Assembly (NCBI RefSeq): GCF_963664965.1
Contig: NZ_OY761823.1
Span: forward strand, 3,490,001 to 3,554,000
DNA: 64,000 bases
Direction: 5' to 3'
From: an uncultured Pseudodesulfovibrio sp.
GTDB taxonomy: Bacteria > Desulfobacterota > Desulfovibrionia > Desulfovibrionales > Desulfovibrionaceae
The notes beneath the pieces are model-generated. The model was not told the DNA's origin. It did not search any database and saw only the letters and a list, made by a program, of their open reading frames with translations. Below are positions 19,046 through 28,256 of this stretch, one piece after another. Every line of letters starts with the position of its first letter. Position 1 is the first letter of the stretch. The translations under genes were made by a program, and so were the position numbers.

Positions 19046-19609
19046 ATGAGTGGTCATATGGATTATGAAATCAACAAGGAACTCGGTGAGTGCTACCTGT
19101 TCATGGGAGAACTCGACAAGGCTGAAGAGTATTACAAGAAAGCCGTCGGCTCCAATGGTATCCACCCCGATCCGTATCTCGGTCTGGCAACCGTTGCCGT
19201 TCAACGCGGCGACCTGAACGACGCCCTGGCCATGTACGAAAAAGCACACAAGATCGAACCGACCGACAAAAGTCTTTCCGGGATCGCGCTCATCAGGATG
19301 GAAAACGGTGAAAAGGAGAATGCCTTCTCCATGTTCATCGAAGCCATCAAGATGAATCCCGAAAACATGGTCGCCCTGTTCAGCCTGATCAGGCTCGGTC
19401 ATGAACTGGAACGTGTCGCAGACATCATCCCGCCTCTCAGGGATTACCTTGAGATCGATCCGGGCAAGCACGAAGTGCGCTATTCGCTCGCCGGATGCTA
19501 TGTCTGCCTCGAGCAGAAGGCCGAAGCACGCGAACATCTCGAGAAAATCCTCGAAATGGACCCGGACTTCGATGCAGCCAAGGAAATGCTCGAGACGCTC
19601 CAGCCTTAA
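19046..19609 (+). CDS. TPR-repeat protein, 187 aa
   Basis: Soluble scaffold-type protein made of about five tetratricopeptide repeats: for example ELGECYLFMGELDKAEEYYKKA, GLATVAVQRGDLNDALAMYEKA, GIALIRMENGEKENAFSMFIEA and SLAGCYVCLEQKAEAREHLEKI. There is no signal peptide. The ATG follows a GGAGGGG ribosome site. It is divergent from the flagellar operon and has its own sigma-54 promoter, so a role in the motility or surface programme is plausible but not shown. Confidence 0.85.
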   Translation: MSGHMDYEINKELGECYLFMGELDKAEEYYKKAVGSNGIHPDPYLGLATVAVQRGDLNDALAMYEKAHKIEPTDKSLSGIALIRMENGEKENAFSMFIEAIKMNPENMVALFSLIRLGHELERVADIIPPLRDYLEIDPGKHEVRYSLAGCYVCLEQKAEAREHLEKILEMDPDFDAAKEMLETLQP

Positions 19610-19693
19610 ATACGGTCTCCCCTCCCCGTTGGCTCTCCGCTCGCCTGTCTCGGCGGGCAGCGGAGGGCCAGCCTCGGCAGACTGTGGATAAGC

Positions 19694-19813
19694 GCGCGAT
19701 TGCGGCGTTGCGGCGAAAAATCCAGACCCTCGCGTATGGGAATATGCGTCGGCCCTGTTTTTTTCTTGCGCCTTGCACTCGCACACTTCTCCACAGTCTG
19801 CGATTCGCCGTGA
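19694..19813. repeat. About 120-bp direct repeat, copy 1
   Basis: Near-identical to 19869-19987 (one T/C change and one missing T). It includes the strings gcggcgttgcggcgaaaaat and cttctccacagtctgcgatt. Intergenic. Long open frames across it on the minus strand look like chance products of its composition. Confidence 0.9.
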
Positions 19814-19868
19814 TCTCTGCACGGCTCGCGCCGGAGGAAAAGATTCCACAAAAGACAAGAACGCGGAC

Positions 19869-19987
19869 GCGCGATTGCGGCGTTGCGGCGAAAAATCCAG
19901 ACCCTCGCGTATGGGAATACGCGTCGGCCCTGTTTTTTCTTGCGCCTTGCACTCGCACACTTCTCCACAGTCTGCGATTCGCCGTGA
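19869..19987. repeat. About 120-bp direct repeat, copy 2
   Basis: Second copy of the unit at 19694-19813, separated by 55 nt of unrelated sequence. Together with the palindrome after it, this fills most of the 598-nt gap between the TPR gene and the IMP cyclohydrolase gene. Confidence 0.9.
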
Positions 19988-20015
19988 CTACGAAGGAAGA
20001 TCGCTCGCCGCGGGG

Positions 20016-20093
20016 CGTCTCCGACGGCCTAAGAACCTTTCGAGAAAGGTTCTTAGGAATCTCCAAAGCTTTTTGGTGCGCTTCGCGGAGACG
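20016..20093. repeat. Intergenic palindromic element (family A, copy 1)
   Basis: A perfect 14-bp inner stem (CCTAAGAACCTTTC, loop GA, GAAAGGTTCTTAGG) lies inside an outer stem CGTCTCCG/CGGAGACG. The right flank AATCTCCAAAGCTTTTTGGT-GCGCTTCGCG recurs at 42347. It may also terminate transcription. Confidence 0.8.
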
Positions 20094-20207
20094 TCAGAAC
20101 ACGATGGTATTTTCACCCCAACCCGAAACGACCTGCCACATCTCGCGGAGCTTGCGTTTGAACGGCAAATCTGGCACAGCCACTCAAACACATAAGAGAG
20201 GATGTGC

Positions 20208-20804
20208 ATGAATCTATTGCCCGTCAAAAGAGCTATTCTGTCCGTGACCGACAAATCCGGCCTTGCCGAATTCGGTCAATTCCTTACCGACAACGGCTGC
20301 GAGCTGGTTTCCACCGGCGGCACCAAAAAAATGCTGGCCGACGCGGGACTCCCCGTCACCTCCGTCAGCGATGTTACCGATTTTCCCGAAATCCTCGGTG
20401 GTCGCGTCAAGACCCTGCACCCGAACATCCACGGCGGTATTCTTGCCGACAAGGATGATGACGGTCACATGGAAACCCTGCGCGAATTCGGCATCCAGAC
20501 CTTCGACCTCATCTGCGTCAACCTCTACAACTTCGCAGACGCCGTTGCCAAAGGTCTCGACCTCAAAGCCGCTGTCGAGCAGATCGATATCGGCGGTCCC
20601 ACCATGCTCCGCGCAACCGCGAAGAATTTCCACTCCATCTGCGTCGTTCCCGATCCCAAGTACTACCCGCAGGTGCAGAAGGAAATCGAGGAAAACGGCG
20701 GCATCTCGCTCGAATTCCGAAAGGAAATGGCGGCCCTCACGTTCAAACTGACCAGTGAGTATGATGCCATGATCACCAAATACCTGAGTGAAAACGACGC
20801 ATAA
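20208..20804 (+). CDS. purH: Stand-alone IMP cyclohydrolase (PurH N-terminal domain only)
   Basis: Closes FAICAR to IMP, the last step of purine synthesis. The 198-aa product has only the MGS-like domain of PurH: AILSVTDKSGLAEFGQFL, LVSTGGTKKMLADAG, SDVTDFPEILGGRVKTLHPNIHGGIL, and IDIGGPTMLRATAKN. The AICAR formyltransferase domain (about 320 aa) is missing and the next gene is hflX, so formylation must be done by a separate protein. ATG 20208 is chosen because AAGAGAGG ends 6 nt upstream; ATG 20202 would overlap it. The terminator right after the stop shows that the short form is the real end. Confidence 0.92.
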   Translation: MNLLPVKRAILSVTDKSGLAEFGQFLTDNGCELVSTGGTKKMLADAGLPVTSVSDVTDFPEILGGRVKTLHPNIHGGILADKDDDGHMETLREFGIQTFDLICVNLYNFADAVAKGLDLKAAVEQIDIGGPTMLRATAKNFHSICVVPDPKYYPQVQKEIEENGGISLEFRKEMAALTFKLTSEYDAMITKYLSENDA

Positions 20805-20853
20805 CAGCCGACTCACTTTCGAAAGCCTCACGGCAACCGATGATAAATAATTT

Positions 20854-20889
20854 GAAAGGCAGATGCTGACGCGTTAGTATTTGCCTTTC
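20854..20889 (+). terminator. Terminator after IMP cyclohydrolase
   Basis: A fully paired hairpin (GAAAGGCA/TGCCTTTC outer, CTGAC/GTTAG inner, joined by A-T and wobble pairs), then TTCTTT. It lies 50 nt after the stop. Confidence 0.65.
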
Positions 20890-20911
20890 TTCTTTAGACA
20901 GGAGCACTCCC

Positions 20912-22531
20912 ATCGCCCAGAAGCCCAAGGGTAACCTTCAGGGGTTGAAACCCAGCCAGATCAAGCGTCTCTCCCGACTGTACCAGCGACAGTTTCCCGC
21001 CCACGGAAACTACACGAACGAACAGGCGCGGGAGCTTGCCGAACTCAGCGCCGACACAGGACGTCAGCTCGCACTGCTCATCGACCGGCAGGGCAAGGTC
21101 GCCATGGTTCTCGTGGGCGACAACCGCTCCATCTACATCCCGGAACTGCCGAGGGCGCGCATGGCGTCCGGCAGACTGCGCGGTCTGCGCCTGCTTCATA
21201 CACACCTGACCGATGAGGCCCTGTCACAGGAAGACCTCATGGACATGGTGTTCCTGCGCCTCGATTCCGTGACCGCACTCAACGTGGCCGAAGGCTTCCC
21301 GCAATCCGCACAATTGGCGCACCTGCTGCCTCCCAATCAGGAAGACAAGAGCTTTGAAGTCTTTCCACCGGTTCGCTGGGACCGGATGGACCTCGACCTC
21401 GCCGCAATCATAGAGGCACTTGAGGACGAATTCAGCCGTCAGGCAGACGGACGCGAACTTCAGTCGGATGAAAACCGCGCCCTGCTTGTCAGTGTGGACA
21501 TCACCCCGCGCCCCGTTCAGGAACTTTCACTCGAGGAACTGGCTGAACTGGCCGACACCGCAGGGCTGGTCGCGGCCGGGACCATGATTCAGCGGGTTCG
21601 CAAAAAAAATCCCAAATTCATCATGGGTAAGGGCAAGCTCGCCGAACTGGAAGTCAAGGCATTGCAGGCCAACGCCTCGATCATCATATTCGATCAGGAG
21701 CTTTCGCCCACGCAGATTCGCAACATCGCCAAGATCACCGAACGCAAAATCCTCGACCGCACGCAGCTTATCCTCGATATTTTCGCGCAGCACGCCACCA
21801 GCGCATCCGGTAAGCTTCAGGTCGAGATGGCACAGCTCAAATACACCCTGCCGCGACTGGTCGGAAAAAACCGCGCCATGTCCCGTCTCATGGGTGGCAT
21901 CGGCGGACGCGGTCCCGGTGAAACGAAACTCGAAATCGACCGCCGCCGCGCCAACGACCGGCTGTCCCGCCTCAAGAAGGAACTCAAGCAGGTCAGCAAG
22001 CGCCGCACCCAGACCCGCGAACGCCGTGCCAAGGCAGGACTGCCCATCGTCTCCCTTGTCGGCTACACCAACGCGGGGAAATCGACCCTGCTGAACACCC
22101 TGACGCAGTCCAAGGTCATTGCCGAAGACAAACTCTTCGCCACGCTCGATCCCACAAGCCGCCGAATCCGCTTCCCGCAGGAACGCGAAATCGTGCTCAC
22201 CGACACAGTCGGATTCATCCGCCGCCTGCCGCCGGACCTCAAGGAAGCCTTCCGCGCCACGCTTGAGGAACTCGATTCCGCCGATCTGCTCGTGCTCGTC
22301 TGCGATGCGTCGCACCCTGAGGTCGAGGAACAGGTCGAAGCCGTGCGCTCCATCCTCGCCGAAATGGACCTCGACGAAATCCCCAGCATCCTCGTGCTCA
22401 ACAAGTGGGACCGGCTCGACGCGGAAACTCGCGAGACCATGCACAACGTCTTTCCCGACGGCATCCCGGCCACGGCCATCAAACGCGCCACCCTCACCCC
22501 GGTGGTGGAAGCCATCCTGAATAAAATCTAG
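20912..22531 (+). CDS. hflX: GTPase HflX
   Basis: Ribosome-associated GTPase that splits or rescues stalled ribosomes. The N-terminal domain covers about 1-370, including the glycine-rich GGIGGRGPGETKLEIDRRR segment and a coiled coil before the G domain. The G domain has G1 GYTNAGKST, G2-region FATLDPTSRR, G3 DTVGFI and G4 NKWD. The start is unusual. No ATG/GTG precedes TTG 20945, and that TTG has no ribosome site; instead an AGGAG at 20900-20904 sits 7 nt before ATC at 20912, in frame, encoding xAQKPKGNLQGLKPSQ. I take ATC 20912 as the likely start (or a changed ATG). Confidence 0.9.
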   Translation: MAQKPKGNLQGLKPSQIKRLSRLYQRQFPAHGNYTNEQARELAELSADTGRQLALLIDRQGKVAMVLVGDNRSIYIPELPRARMASGRLRGLRLLHTHLTDEALSQEDLMDMVFLRLDSVTALNVAEGFPQSAQLAHLLPPNQEDKSFEVFPPVRWDRMDLDLAAIIEALEDEFSRQADGRELQSDENRALLVSVDITPRPVQELSLEELAELADTAGLVAAGTMIQRVRKKNPKFIMGKGKLAELEVKALQANASIIIFDQELSPTQIRNIAKITERKILDRTQLILDIFAQHATSASGKLQVEMAQLKYTLPRLVGKNRAMSRLMGGIGGRGPGETKLEIDRRRANDRLSRLKKELKQVSKRRTQTRERRAKAGLPIVSLVGYTNAGKSTLLNTLTQSKVIAEDKLFATLDPTSRRIRFPQEREIVLTDTVGFIRRLPPDLKEAFRATLEELDSADLLVLVCDASHPEVEEQVEAVRSILAEMDLDEIPSILVLNKWDRLDAETRETMHNVFPDGIPATAIKRATLTPVVEAILNKI

Positions 22532-22538
22532 GCACACA

Positions 22539-22568
22539 TCGGGGCAGAGCCGTCCGGTTCTGCCCCGA
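22539..22568 (+). terminator. Probable terminator after hflX
   Basis: A 14-bp stem TCGGGGCAGAGCCG/CGGTTCTGCCCCGA with loop TC, 8 nt after the hflX stop. The T-tract is weak. Confidence 0.6.
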
Positions 22569-22678
22569 GCATCTTTCCGCCCCGCATCCATTCACTTTTC
22601 TGTCCCTTTCCCCTTTCGCAGGAAGGGGCTTGCCATTTTTTGCGAACGCATATATCAATAAATCTAGATATAGAGATT

Positions 22679-22810
22679 TGGCAGGAAACGGAAAGCGGTG
22701 AAAATCCGCTGCGGACGCGCCGCTGTAACCGGCAAAACCCGTTGATGACCACCATTCATTTGGGAAGGGATTCAACAACATGGGGCCGGAAGCCAGAAGA
22801 CGCCCTGCCA
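22679..22810 (+). promoter_or_regulatory. Cobalamin (B12) riboswitch upstream of metE
   Basis: The closing stem P1 pairs TGGCAGG (22679-22685) with CCTGCCA (22804-22810). Inside are the core strings of the class: gcggtgaaaatccgctgc, the cgccgctgtaaccgg segment, and the B12-box-like ggaagccagaagacgcc just before the 3' side of P1. It lies 140 nt before the metE start. By established logic, adenosyl- or methylcobalamin binding would shut off the B12-independent enzyme when B12 is available. I did not find a clear terminator in the leader, so control may act on translation. Confidence 0.88.
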
Positions 22811-22950
22811 GGGAGCGAACCACCTCGCGATCAGGTTGGCGTTGCGGATATTCTTGTGAACACCCGGCTGAAAAGTCCGGTGCATTCCTATCTGTCGCCT
22901 TTCCATCGAGGTCGTCGTTCCTTGTCTTTCACCCAAAACTTGGAGCAGAC

Positions 22951-25224
22951 ATGAACGCGCACGTATTAGGTTTTCCCAGAATGGGACTCAACCGCGAATT
23001 GAAATGGGCCCTTGAGAAGTATTGGCGAGGCGAAATCCCGGAAACCGACCTTGTTTCCGTTGCCGACGAACTCAAACAGCGGCACTGGAATATTCAGGCC
23101 GCATCCGGCATGGACCTGTTGCCTGTCGGTGATTTTTCCCTCTACGACCACATTCTTGACACCATCGCCATGCTGGGAAGTGTCCCTGAACGGTTTGGGT
23201 GGGACGGGAAAGAAATCAGCCACAAGACCTACTTCCATATGGCCAGAGGTGATGCCGAAAAGAGCATCCCCGCCATGGAAATGACCAAGTGGTTTGATTC
23301 CAATTACCATTACATCGTCCCGGAACTGTCCCCGGACACGCCCTTCAAGAAGAACAACTCGCGCCTGCTGGCCGATGTGCAGGCAATCAGGGCGCTCGGA
23401 CACACGCCGAAGCCTGTTCTGATCGGCCCCCTCACCTTCCTGCTGCTGGCAAAGGAGATCGACGGATGCAACCGCTGGGATCACCTTGAACGTATGACCA
23501 ATGTGTACTGCGACATCCTCTCCGAGCTCGCCCCGCTTTGCCCGTGGATTCAGATCGACGAACCGATACTGTGCACGGACATCCCGGATGAAGCCAGACA
23601 GGCTTTCACATTCGCCTATTCCAAATTCAGGGCCGTTGCCAACAGCTCCCGCCTGCTCCTGACCACCTACTTCGGCGACCTCGGCGACAACCTTGAACTG
23701 GCAATGTCCCTGCCCGTGGACGGCATCCATGTCGATCTGGTTCGCGGCCCGAATCAGCTTGAGGACGTCTTGTCCAAACTCCCCCCGAACTTCACGCTCT
23801 CCCTCGGTCTGGTGGACGGTAGAAACATATGGAAAACAGACCTTGAAGCTGCCGCAACCAAACTGAATATCGTCCGGCAGCGGGTCAAGGAAAACAAGAT
23901 CATGGTGGGTTCAAGCTGCTCGCTGCTCCATTCCCCGGTGGATATCAACGCTGAAGAGACACTCGATCCGGCACTGAAACAGTGGATGGCCTTTGCCGTA
24001 CAGAAATGCGAAGAAATCGCCGCCCTGAAACAGGCTGCATCCGGAGCGGGTACACCGCCGCTTTTCGCCAAGAACAAGGCAGCCCTTCTGGCAAGGGCGG
24101 CACATGCCGATGTCGTTGACTCACAGACTCGTGAACGACTTCAGGCCGTGACACCGGATATGTTCGAACGCACATCCGCCTTTGCCGAACGCTCGGTCAT
24201 TCAGCGAGAGCGGCTCGACCTCCCCCTTTTCCCGACCACGACCATCGGTTCGTATCCACAGACCGCTGAAATCCGTAAAACCCGTCTGGCATTCAGAAAG
24301 GGCGAACTGTCCGAGAGCCAGTATAGAGAGGAAATGCAGGGCAGCATTTCCGAGGTCGTCGAACGTCAGGAAGAGCTGGGGTTGGACGTTCTGGTTCACG
24401 GTGAACCGGAGCGGAACGACATGGTCGAATACTTCGGCCAGCAACTCAAGGGATTCTGCTTCACCTCAAACGGCTGGGTGCAGAGCTACGGAAGCCGATG
24501 CGTCAAGCCGCCCATCATATATGGAGATGTATCCCGCCCGAAAAAAATGACCGTGGACTGGGCTGTGTACGCGCAAAGCCTGACAGACAGGCACATGAAG
24601 GGAATGCTGACCGGCCCGGTTACCATTCTGTGCTGGAGCTTTGTCCGCAACGACATTCCCAGAAGCGAAGTCTGCCGCCAGATCGCGCTCGCCATCCGAG
24701 ATGAAGTCGTTGACCTCGAAGCCGCCGGAATCGGCATCATCCAAATCGACGAAGCCGCCCTCCGGGAAGGCATGCCCATAAGAAAAGCCGATCAGGATGA
24801 ATACCTGCGCTGGGCCGTGGATTGCTTCAGGCTGACGGCCAGCGGCGTCAAGGACAGCACGCAGATTCACTCGCACATGTGCTACAGCGAATTCAACGTC
24901 ATCATGAAGTGGATCGCTGAAATGGACGCCGACGTCATCAGTATCGAGGCAAGCCGCAGCCGCATGGAACTGCTCGACGCCTTCGACGCCTACCAGTACC
25001 CCGCCGAGATCGGGCCGGGAGTCTACGACATCCACAGCCCGAGGGTGCCCGGAGCCGACGAAATATACTGGCTCCTGCAAAAAGCGCTGAAAGTCATTCC
25101 TTCGGAACGGCTATGGGTCAACCCGGACTGCGGACTCAAAACACGCGCTTGGCCGGAAACCCTCGATTCCCTGCGAAACATGGTCTCAGCCACCGATCGC
25201 CTGAGAAACGAATACACTCAATAG
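22951..25224 (+). CDS. metE: Cobalamin-independent methionine synthase
   Basis: Transfers a methyl group from methyl-tetrahydrofolate(-Glu3) to homocysteine without B12. It has 757 aa (family about 755). I start it at ATG 22951 (MNAHVLGFPRMGLNRELK), with TTGGAG upstream; the frame is open into the riboswitch, but that part is leader. The C-terminal catalytic half contains FPTTTIGSYPQT, LVHGEPERNDMVEYFG, QIDEAALREG, the zinc ligands in HSHMCYSEF and the last Cys in WVNPDCGLKTR. Monocistronic, with a strong terminator. Confidence 0.97.
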   Translation: MNAHVLGFPRMGLNRELKWALEKYWRGEIPETDLVSVADELKQRHWNIQAASGMDLLPVGDFSLYDHILDTIAMLGSVPERFGWDGKEISHKTYFHMARGDAEKSIPAMEMTKWFDSNYHYIVPELSPDTPFKKNNSRLLADVQAIRALGHTPKPVLIGPLTFLLLAKEIDGCNRWDHLERMTNVYCDILSELAPLCPWIQIDEPILCTDIPDEARQAFTFAYSKFRAVANSSRLLLTTYFGDLGDNLELAMSLPVDGIHVDLVRGPNQLEDVLSKLPPNFTLSLGLVDGRNIWKTDLEAAATKLNIVRQRVKENKIMVGSSCSLLHSPVDINAEETLDPALKQWMAFAVQKCEEIAALKQAASGAGTPPLFAKNKAALLARAAHADVVDSQTRERLQAVTPDMFERTSAFAERSVIQRERLDLPLFPTTTIGSYPQTAEIRKTRLAFRKGELSESQYREEMQGSISEVVERQEELGLDVLVHGEPERNDMVEYFGQQLKGFCFTSNGWVQSYGSRCVKPPIIYGDVSRPKKMTVDWAVYAQSLTDRHMKGMLTGPVTILCWSFVRNDIPRSEVCRQIALAIRDEVVDLEAAGIGIIQIDEAALREGMPIRKADQDEYLRWAVDCFRLTASGVKDSTQIHSHMCYSEFNVIMKWIAEMDADVISIEASRSRMELLDAFDAYQYPAEIGPGVYDIHSPRVPGADEIYWLLQKALKVIPSERLWVNPDCGLKTRAWPETLDSLRNMVSATDRLRNEYTQ

Positions 25225-25236
25225 CAGACCTCGTAC

Positions 25237-25278
25237 GTCCGCGCCTGAACAGTAATTTCAGGCGCGGACTCTTTTTTT
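25237..25278 (+). terminator. Strong terminator after metE
   Basis: A 13-bp perfect stem (GTCCGCGCCTGAA/TTCAGGCGCGGAC) is followed by CTTTTTTT, 13 nt after the metE stop. The next 365 nt to phnD hold no supported gene. Confidence 0.93.
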
Positions 25279-25512
25279 CTCGACTACATTCATGAAGCGG
25301 AATTCATTCACGGAATTCCGGCATTTCAAATCACTTCCGCACAACAGATTTGCCGACCATCGAAATATCATATTTTTTTACTCGGAAAAGTCGTGGCATT
25401 GCCATTTTGAGTATGATATTGGGGGTCAGCTTTGAGCGAGGGATAGTATTATTCCATGGGATATGTCATGATCCTGTGGTGTTTTTTTTGTTGCCCAAGT
25501 TGCGGAAAGGTT

Positions 25513-25530
25513 CTGTCATAAAAACAGCCT
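25513..25530 (+). promoter_or_regulatory. Possible half Pho box upstream of phnD
   Basis: CTGTCATAAAA matches the first half of a PhoB-box repeat; the expected second CTGTCAT is replaced by a weak match (aCAGCCTT). It lies about 125 nt before phnD. Low confidence; noted because the operon is of a phosphate-starvation type. Confidence 0.3.
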
Positions 25531-25643
25531 TTTAAACCGGCTCTGAAAAAATACCCTCTCTGCAAACTGGTTGTGTACGGTGCGGCACCATAGGAGGGAC
25601 CGCATCTGGAATTGCCTTTCATTTACGTTTCGAGGAGAAAATT

Positions 25644-26651
25644 ATGCTCAAAAAATGCATGATCCTGTGTGTCATGGCGTTTATGCTGGTCATGTCCGTC
25701 AATGCCTTTGCGGCCGACGGTGAAATGTCCGTTCTGGATACGATGTACACCGACAAGGACGGCGATCTGGTCGCCGACTTCGCGGAAGAAGGGAACTGCA
25801 AGGATCCCAGCACGCTCGTATTCACCTACACCCCGGTCGAAGACCCCGCTGTCTACAAGGATGCCTTTGCAGACTTTCAGGAATACCTGAGCAAGGCCAC
25901 CGGCAAGCGCGTCATCTACTACACCGTCCAGTCCAACGCCGCAGAAGTCGAGGCCATGCGCTCCGGCAAGCTGCACATCGCAGGTTTCTCCACCGGCCCC
26001 ACCGGCTTTGCCGTCAACCTCGCAGGTTACGTGCCCATCGCCGTCAAGGGCTACCCCGATGGATTCCAGGGCTACAACCTGATCGTGGTTGTCAAAAAAG
26101 ACAGCCCCATCCAGAAAATGGAAGACCTCAAGGGCAAGAAAGTGGCTCACACTTCCGCTTCCTCGAACTCCGGCAACCTGGCCCCCCGCGCCCTGTTCCC
26201 TCCGCTGGGCATCACCCCGGACAAGGACTACACCGTTGTCTACTCCGGCAAGCATGACCAGTCCATCCTCGGCGTAGCTCATGGTGACTACGACGCCGCT
26301 CCCGTGGCTTCCGACGTTTACGACCGCATGGTCGCCGCCGGTCGTGTGGACAAGGACGCCCTGCGTATCATCTACCGCAGCCCCAAGTTCCCCACTTCCT
26401 CCTTCGGCATCTCCAGCCAGCTCTGTCCGGAACTGGCCCAGAAGATCATCGGCGCTTTCAGAACCTACCGCTTCCCCGAAAGCATGCAGAAATCCTTCAA
26501 GGGTGCTGACCGCTTCTACCCCATCACCTACATGCAGGACTGGAAAGTCATCCGCGAAATCGCCGATGCCACCGGCACCAGCTACAATAAGGCAGGCCTG
26601 AAGGCCATGGCAGCCAAAGAAGCAGCCAAAAAAGCCAAGAAAAAGAAATAA
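25644..26651 (+). CDS. phnD: Phosphonate/phosphite ABC transporter, substrate-binding protein
   Basis: Periplasmic binding protein of 335 aa with a signal peptide ([25 protein letters not shown]). It belongs to the PhnD/PtxB family: [65 protein letters not shown], and [22 protein letters not shown]. The GAGGAG ribosome site is strong. The C-terminus is a Lys/Ala-rich tail. Substrate could be phosphonate, phosphite or phosphate-like; binding-site residues do not settle this. First gene of phnDCEE. Confidence 0.93.
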   Translation: MLKKCMILCVMAFMLVMSVNAFAADGEMSVLDTMYTDKDGDLVADFAEEGNCKDPSTLVFTYTPVEDPAVYKDAFADFQEYLSKATGKRVIYYTVQSNAAEVEAMRSGKLHIAGFSTGPTGFAVNLAGYVPIAVKGYPDGFQGYNLIVVVKKDSPIQKMEDLKGKKVAHTSASSNSGNLAPRALFPPLGITPDKDYTVVYSGKHDQSILGVAHGDYDAAPVASDVYDRMVAAGRVDKDALRIIYRSPKFPTSSFGISSQLCPELAQKIIGAFRTYRFPESMQKSFKGADRFYPITYMQDWKVIREIADATGTSYNKAGLKAMAAKEAAKKAKKKK

Positions 26652-26673
26652 ACACCTCAAGGTTCTGAATACA

Positions 26674-27468
26674 GTGAACAATCAAAACAACAATGGGAAT
26701 GGGGGGGACACCCCCCGTTCCCTTATCGTTAAAGACGTCGTCAAGGAATATGTTGCAGGAAAGCCCGTTCTCAAAGGCATCTCCTTTGAAGTGACCGGCC
26801 GCAGCACTGTCGCCATCATCGGCCCGTCCGGTACTGGCAAGAGCACGCTGCTCCGCTGCATCAACCGGCTCATCGAACCGACCGACGGTGAAATCCACGT
26901 CGCAGGACAGGACATCACCAAGCTCTCCGGCAGCGAACTGCGCCACGCCCGCCACTACATCGGCATGGTCTTTCAGGAGTTCAACCTTGTCGAACGGCTG
27001 TCGGTCATTGAAAACGTCCTGTGCGGACGCCTCGGCTTCACCCCGGTGTGGCGTGCATGGCTGAGAAAATACCCGCAAGCGGACATCGACCGCGCTTACG
27101 AGCTGATCGAAAAGGTCGGTCTCGGCGATTTCGTCACCGCCCGTGCGGACAGCCTGTCCGGCGGCCAGCGCCAGCGCGTCGGCATCGCCCGCGCCGTGAT
27201 GCAGAATCCAGACATCATCATGGCTGACGAACCGACATCCTCGCTCGACCCCAAGACGTCCGTGGAAATCATGGAGCTGCTGAACGAATTCTCGCGCGTG
27301 CAGAACATCCCCCTGATCATCAACATTCACGACGTGAACCTTGCCAAGCGCTTTGCAGACCGCATCATCGGCATGAGCAAGGGCCACGTGGTATTCGACG
27401 GCAAGCCCGACGAACTTCAGGACAGTCACCTCAAGGAAATCTACGGTGGGGAGGACTGGCTGGCATGA
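26674..27468 (+). CDS. phnC: Phosphonate/phosphite ABC transporter, ATP-binding protein
   Basis: Cytoplasmic ATPase of the importer (264 aa), starting with GTG 26674. Walker A is GPSGTGKST, the Q-loop is [23 protein letters not shown] (PhnC-typical), the signature is LSGGQRQRV, Walker B is [12 protein letters not shown] and the switch His is in INIHDVNLA. The stop overlaps the start of the first permease (ATGA). Confidence 0.95.
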   Translation: MNNQNNNGNGGDTPRSLIVKDVVKEYVAGKPVLKGISFEVTGRSTVAIIGPSGTGKSTLLRCINRLIEPTDGEIHVAGQDITKLSGSELRHARHYIGMVFQEFNLVERLSVIENVLCGRLGFTPVWRAWLRKYPQADIDRAYELIEKVGLGDFVTARADSLSGGQRQRVGIARAVMQNPDIIMADEPTSSLDPKTSVEIMELLNEFSRVQNIPLIINIHDVNLAKRFADRIIGMSKGHVVFDGKPDELQDSHLKEIYGGEDWLA

Positions 27469-28256
27469 CCGCGCATTCCGCTGCAACGAGACGCCCCTTC
27501 AAACCCAGTTGGCTCGCCCGACTCGGATGGGCACTCGTCATCCTCTACGCCATCTACGCTGTCTCGGCCCTGGATATCTCCTGGTCGCGATTCGTGGACG
27601 GCCTCGGCAACGGCGCGAAATTCATCGGCGAACTGTTCCCGCCCAACTTCGACCGCTGGAAGCTCCTTGTGGAGAATCTTCTGGAAACCGTGGAAATCGC
27701 GGTCATCGCCTCGGCGTTCGGCATCTTCCTGTCCCTGCCCATCGGGCTGCTTGCGGCACGCAACCTGATGCCGCCGTGGGCCACATGGCCTGCGCGCACC
27801 ATCATCTGCATCTGCCGCTCCTTCCATCCGGTGATCTTCGCCATCCTGTTCGTCAAGGCAGTCGGCTTCGGTCCCATGGCAGGCATTCTGACTCTCGTAT
27901 TCGCATCCATCGGTTTTATCGGCAAACTCTTTGCCGAGGCCATCGAAGAGATATCCCTCAAGCCAGTGGAGGCCTGCAAGGCCGCCGGCGCACCGTTCAT
28001 GAGTGTGCTCATCTACGCTGTCATGCCGCAGGTCCTGAATCGGTTCATCGGCTTTGCCACCTACCAGTTCGACGCCAACATCCGTAACTCCACCATGGTA
28101 GGCATCGTCGGAGCGGGCGGTATCGGCGGCACACTGTTCGCCGCATTCCAGCGTTACGACTACGACTTCCTCTGCGCCATCCTGATCTCCATCATCGGAC
28201 TCATCATGATCAGTGAATTCCTCGCCGTAAGGATCAAGGGGGTATTCAATGACTAA
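27465..28256 (+). CDS. phnE: Phosphonate/phosphite ABC transporter, permease 1
   Basis: Inner-membrane permease of 263 aa with about six membrane helices. The cytoplasmic EAA-type loop is [33 protein letters not shown], close to the PhnE consensus, and the C-terminal [18 protein letters not shown] is the usual PhnE motif. It overlaps phnC by 4 nt and the second permease by 8 nt. Two permeases in tandem suggest a heterodimeric channel. Confidence 0.93.
   Translation: MTAHSAATRRPFKPSWLARLGWALVILYAIYAVSALDISWSRFVDGLGNGAKFIGELFPPNFDRWKLLVENLLETVEIAVIASAFGIFLSLPIGLLAARNLMPPWATWPARTIICICRSFHPVIFAILFVKAVGFGPMAGILTLVFASIGFIGKLFAEAIEEISLKPVEACKAAGAPFMSVLIYAVMPQVLNRFIGFATYQFDANIRNSTMVGIVGAGGIGGTLFAAFQRYDYDFLCAILISIIGLIMISEFLAVRIKGVFND

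Noticed and set aside
19004-19960. Minus-strand frame with repeated CECKAQEK/TGPTRIPIREG segments
   Set aside because: It arises from the 120-bp direct repeat and runs antisense through the TPR gene; no ribosome site.
22780-22950. Longer metE start at 22780
   Set aside because: It would translate the riboswitch; the family N-terminus begins at 22951, where TTGGAG is the ribosome site.
25350-25535. 61-codon frame between metE and phnD
   Set aside because: Non-ATG start, no ribosome site, no neighbours supporting it; composition like non-coding leader.
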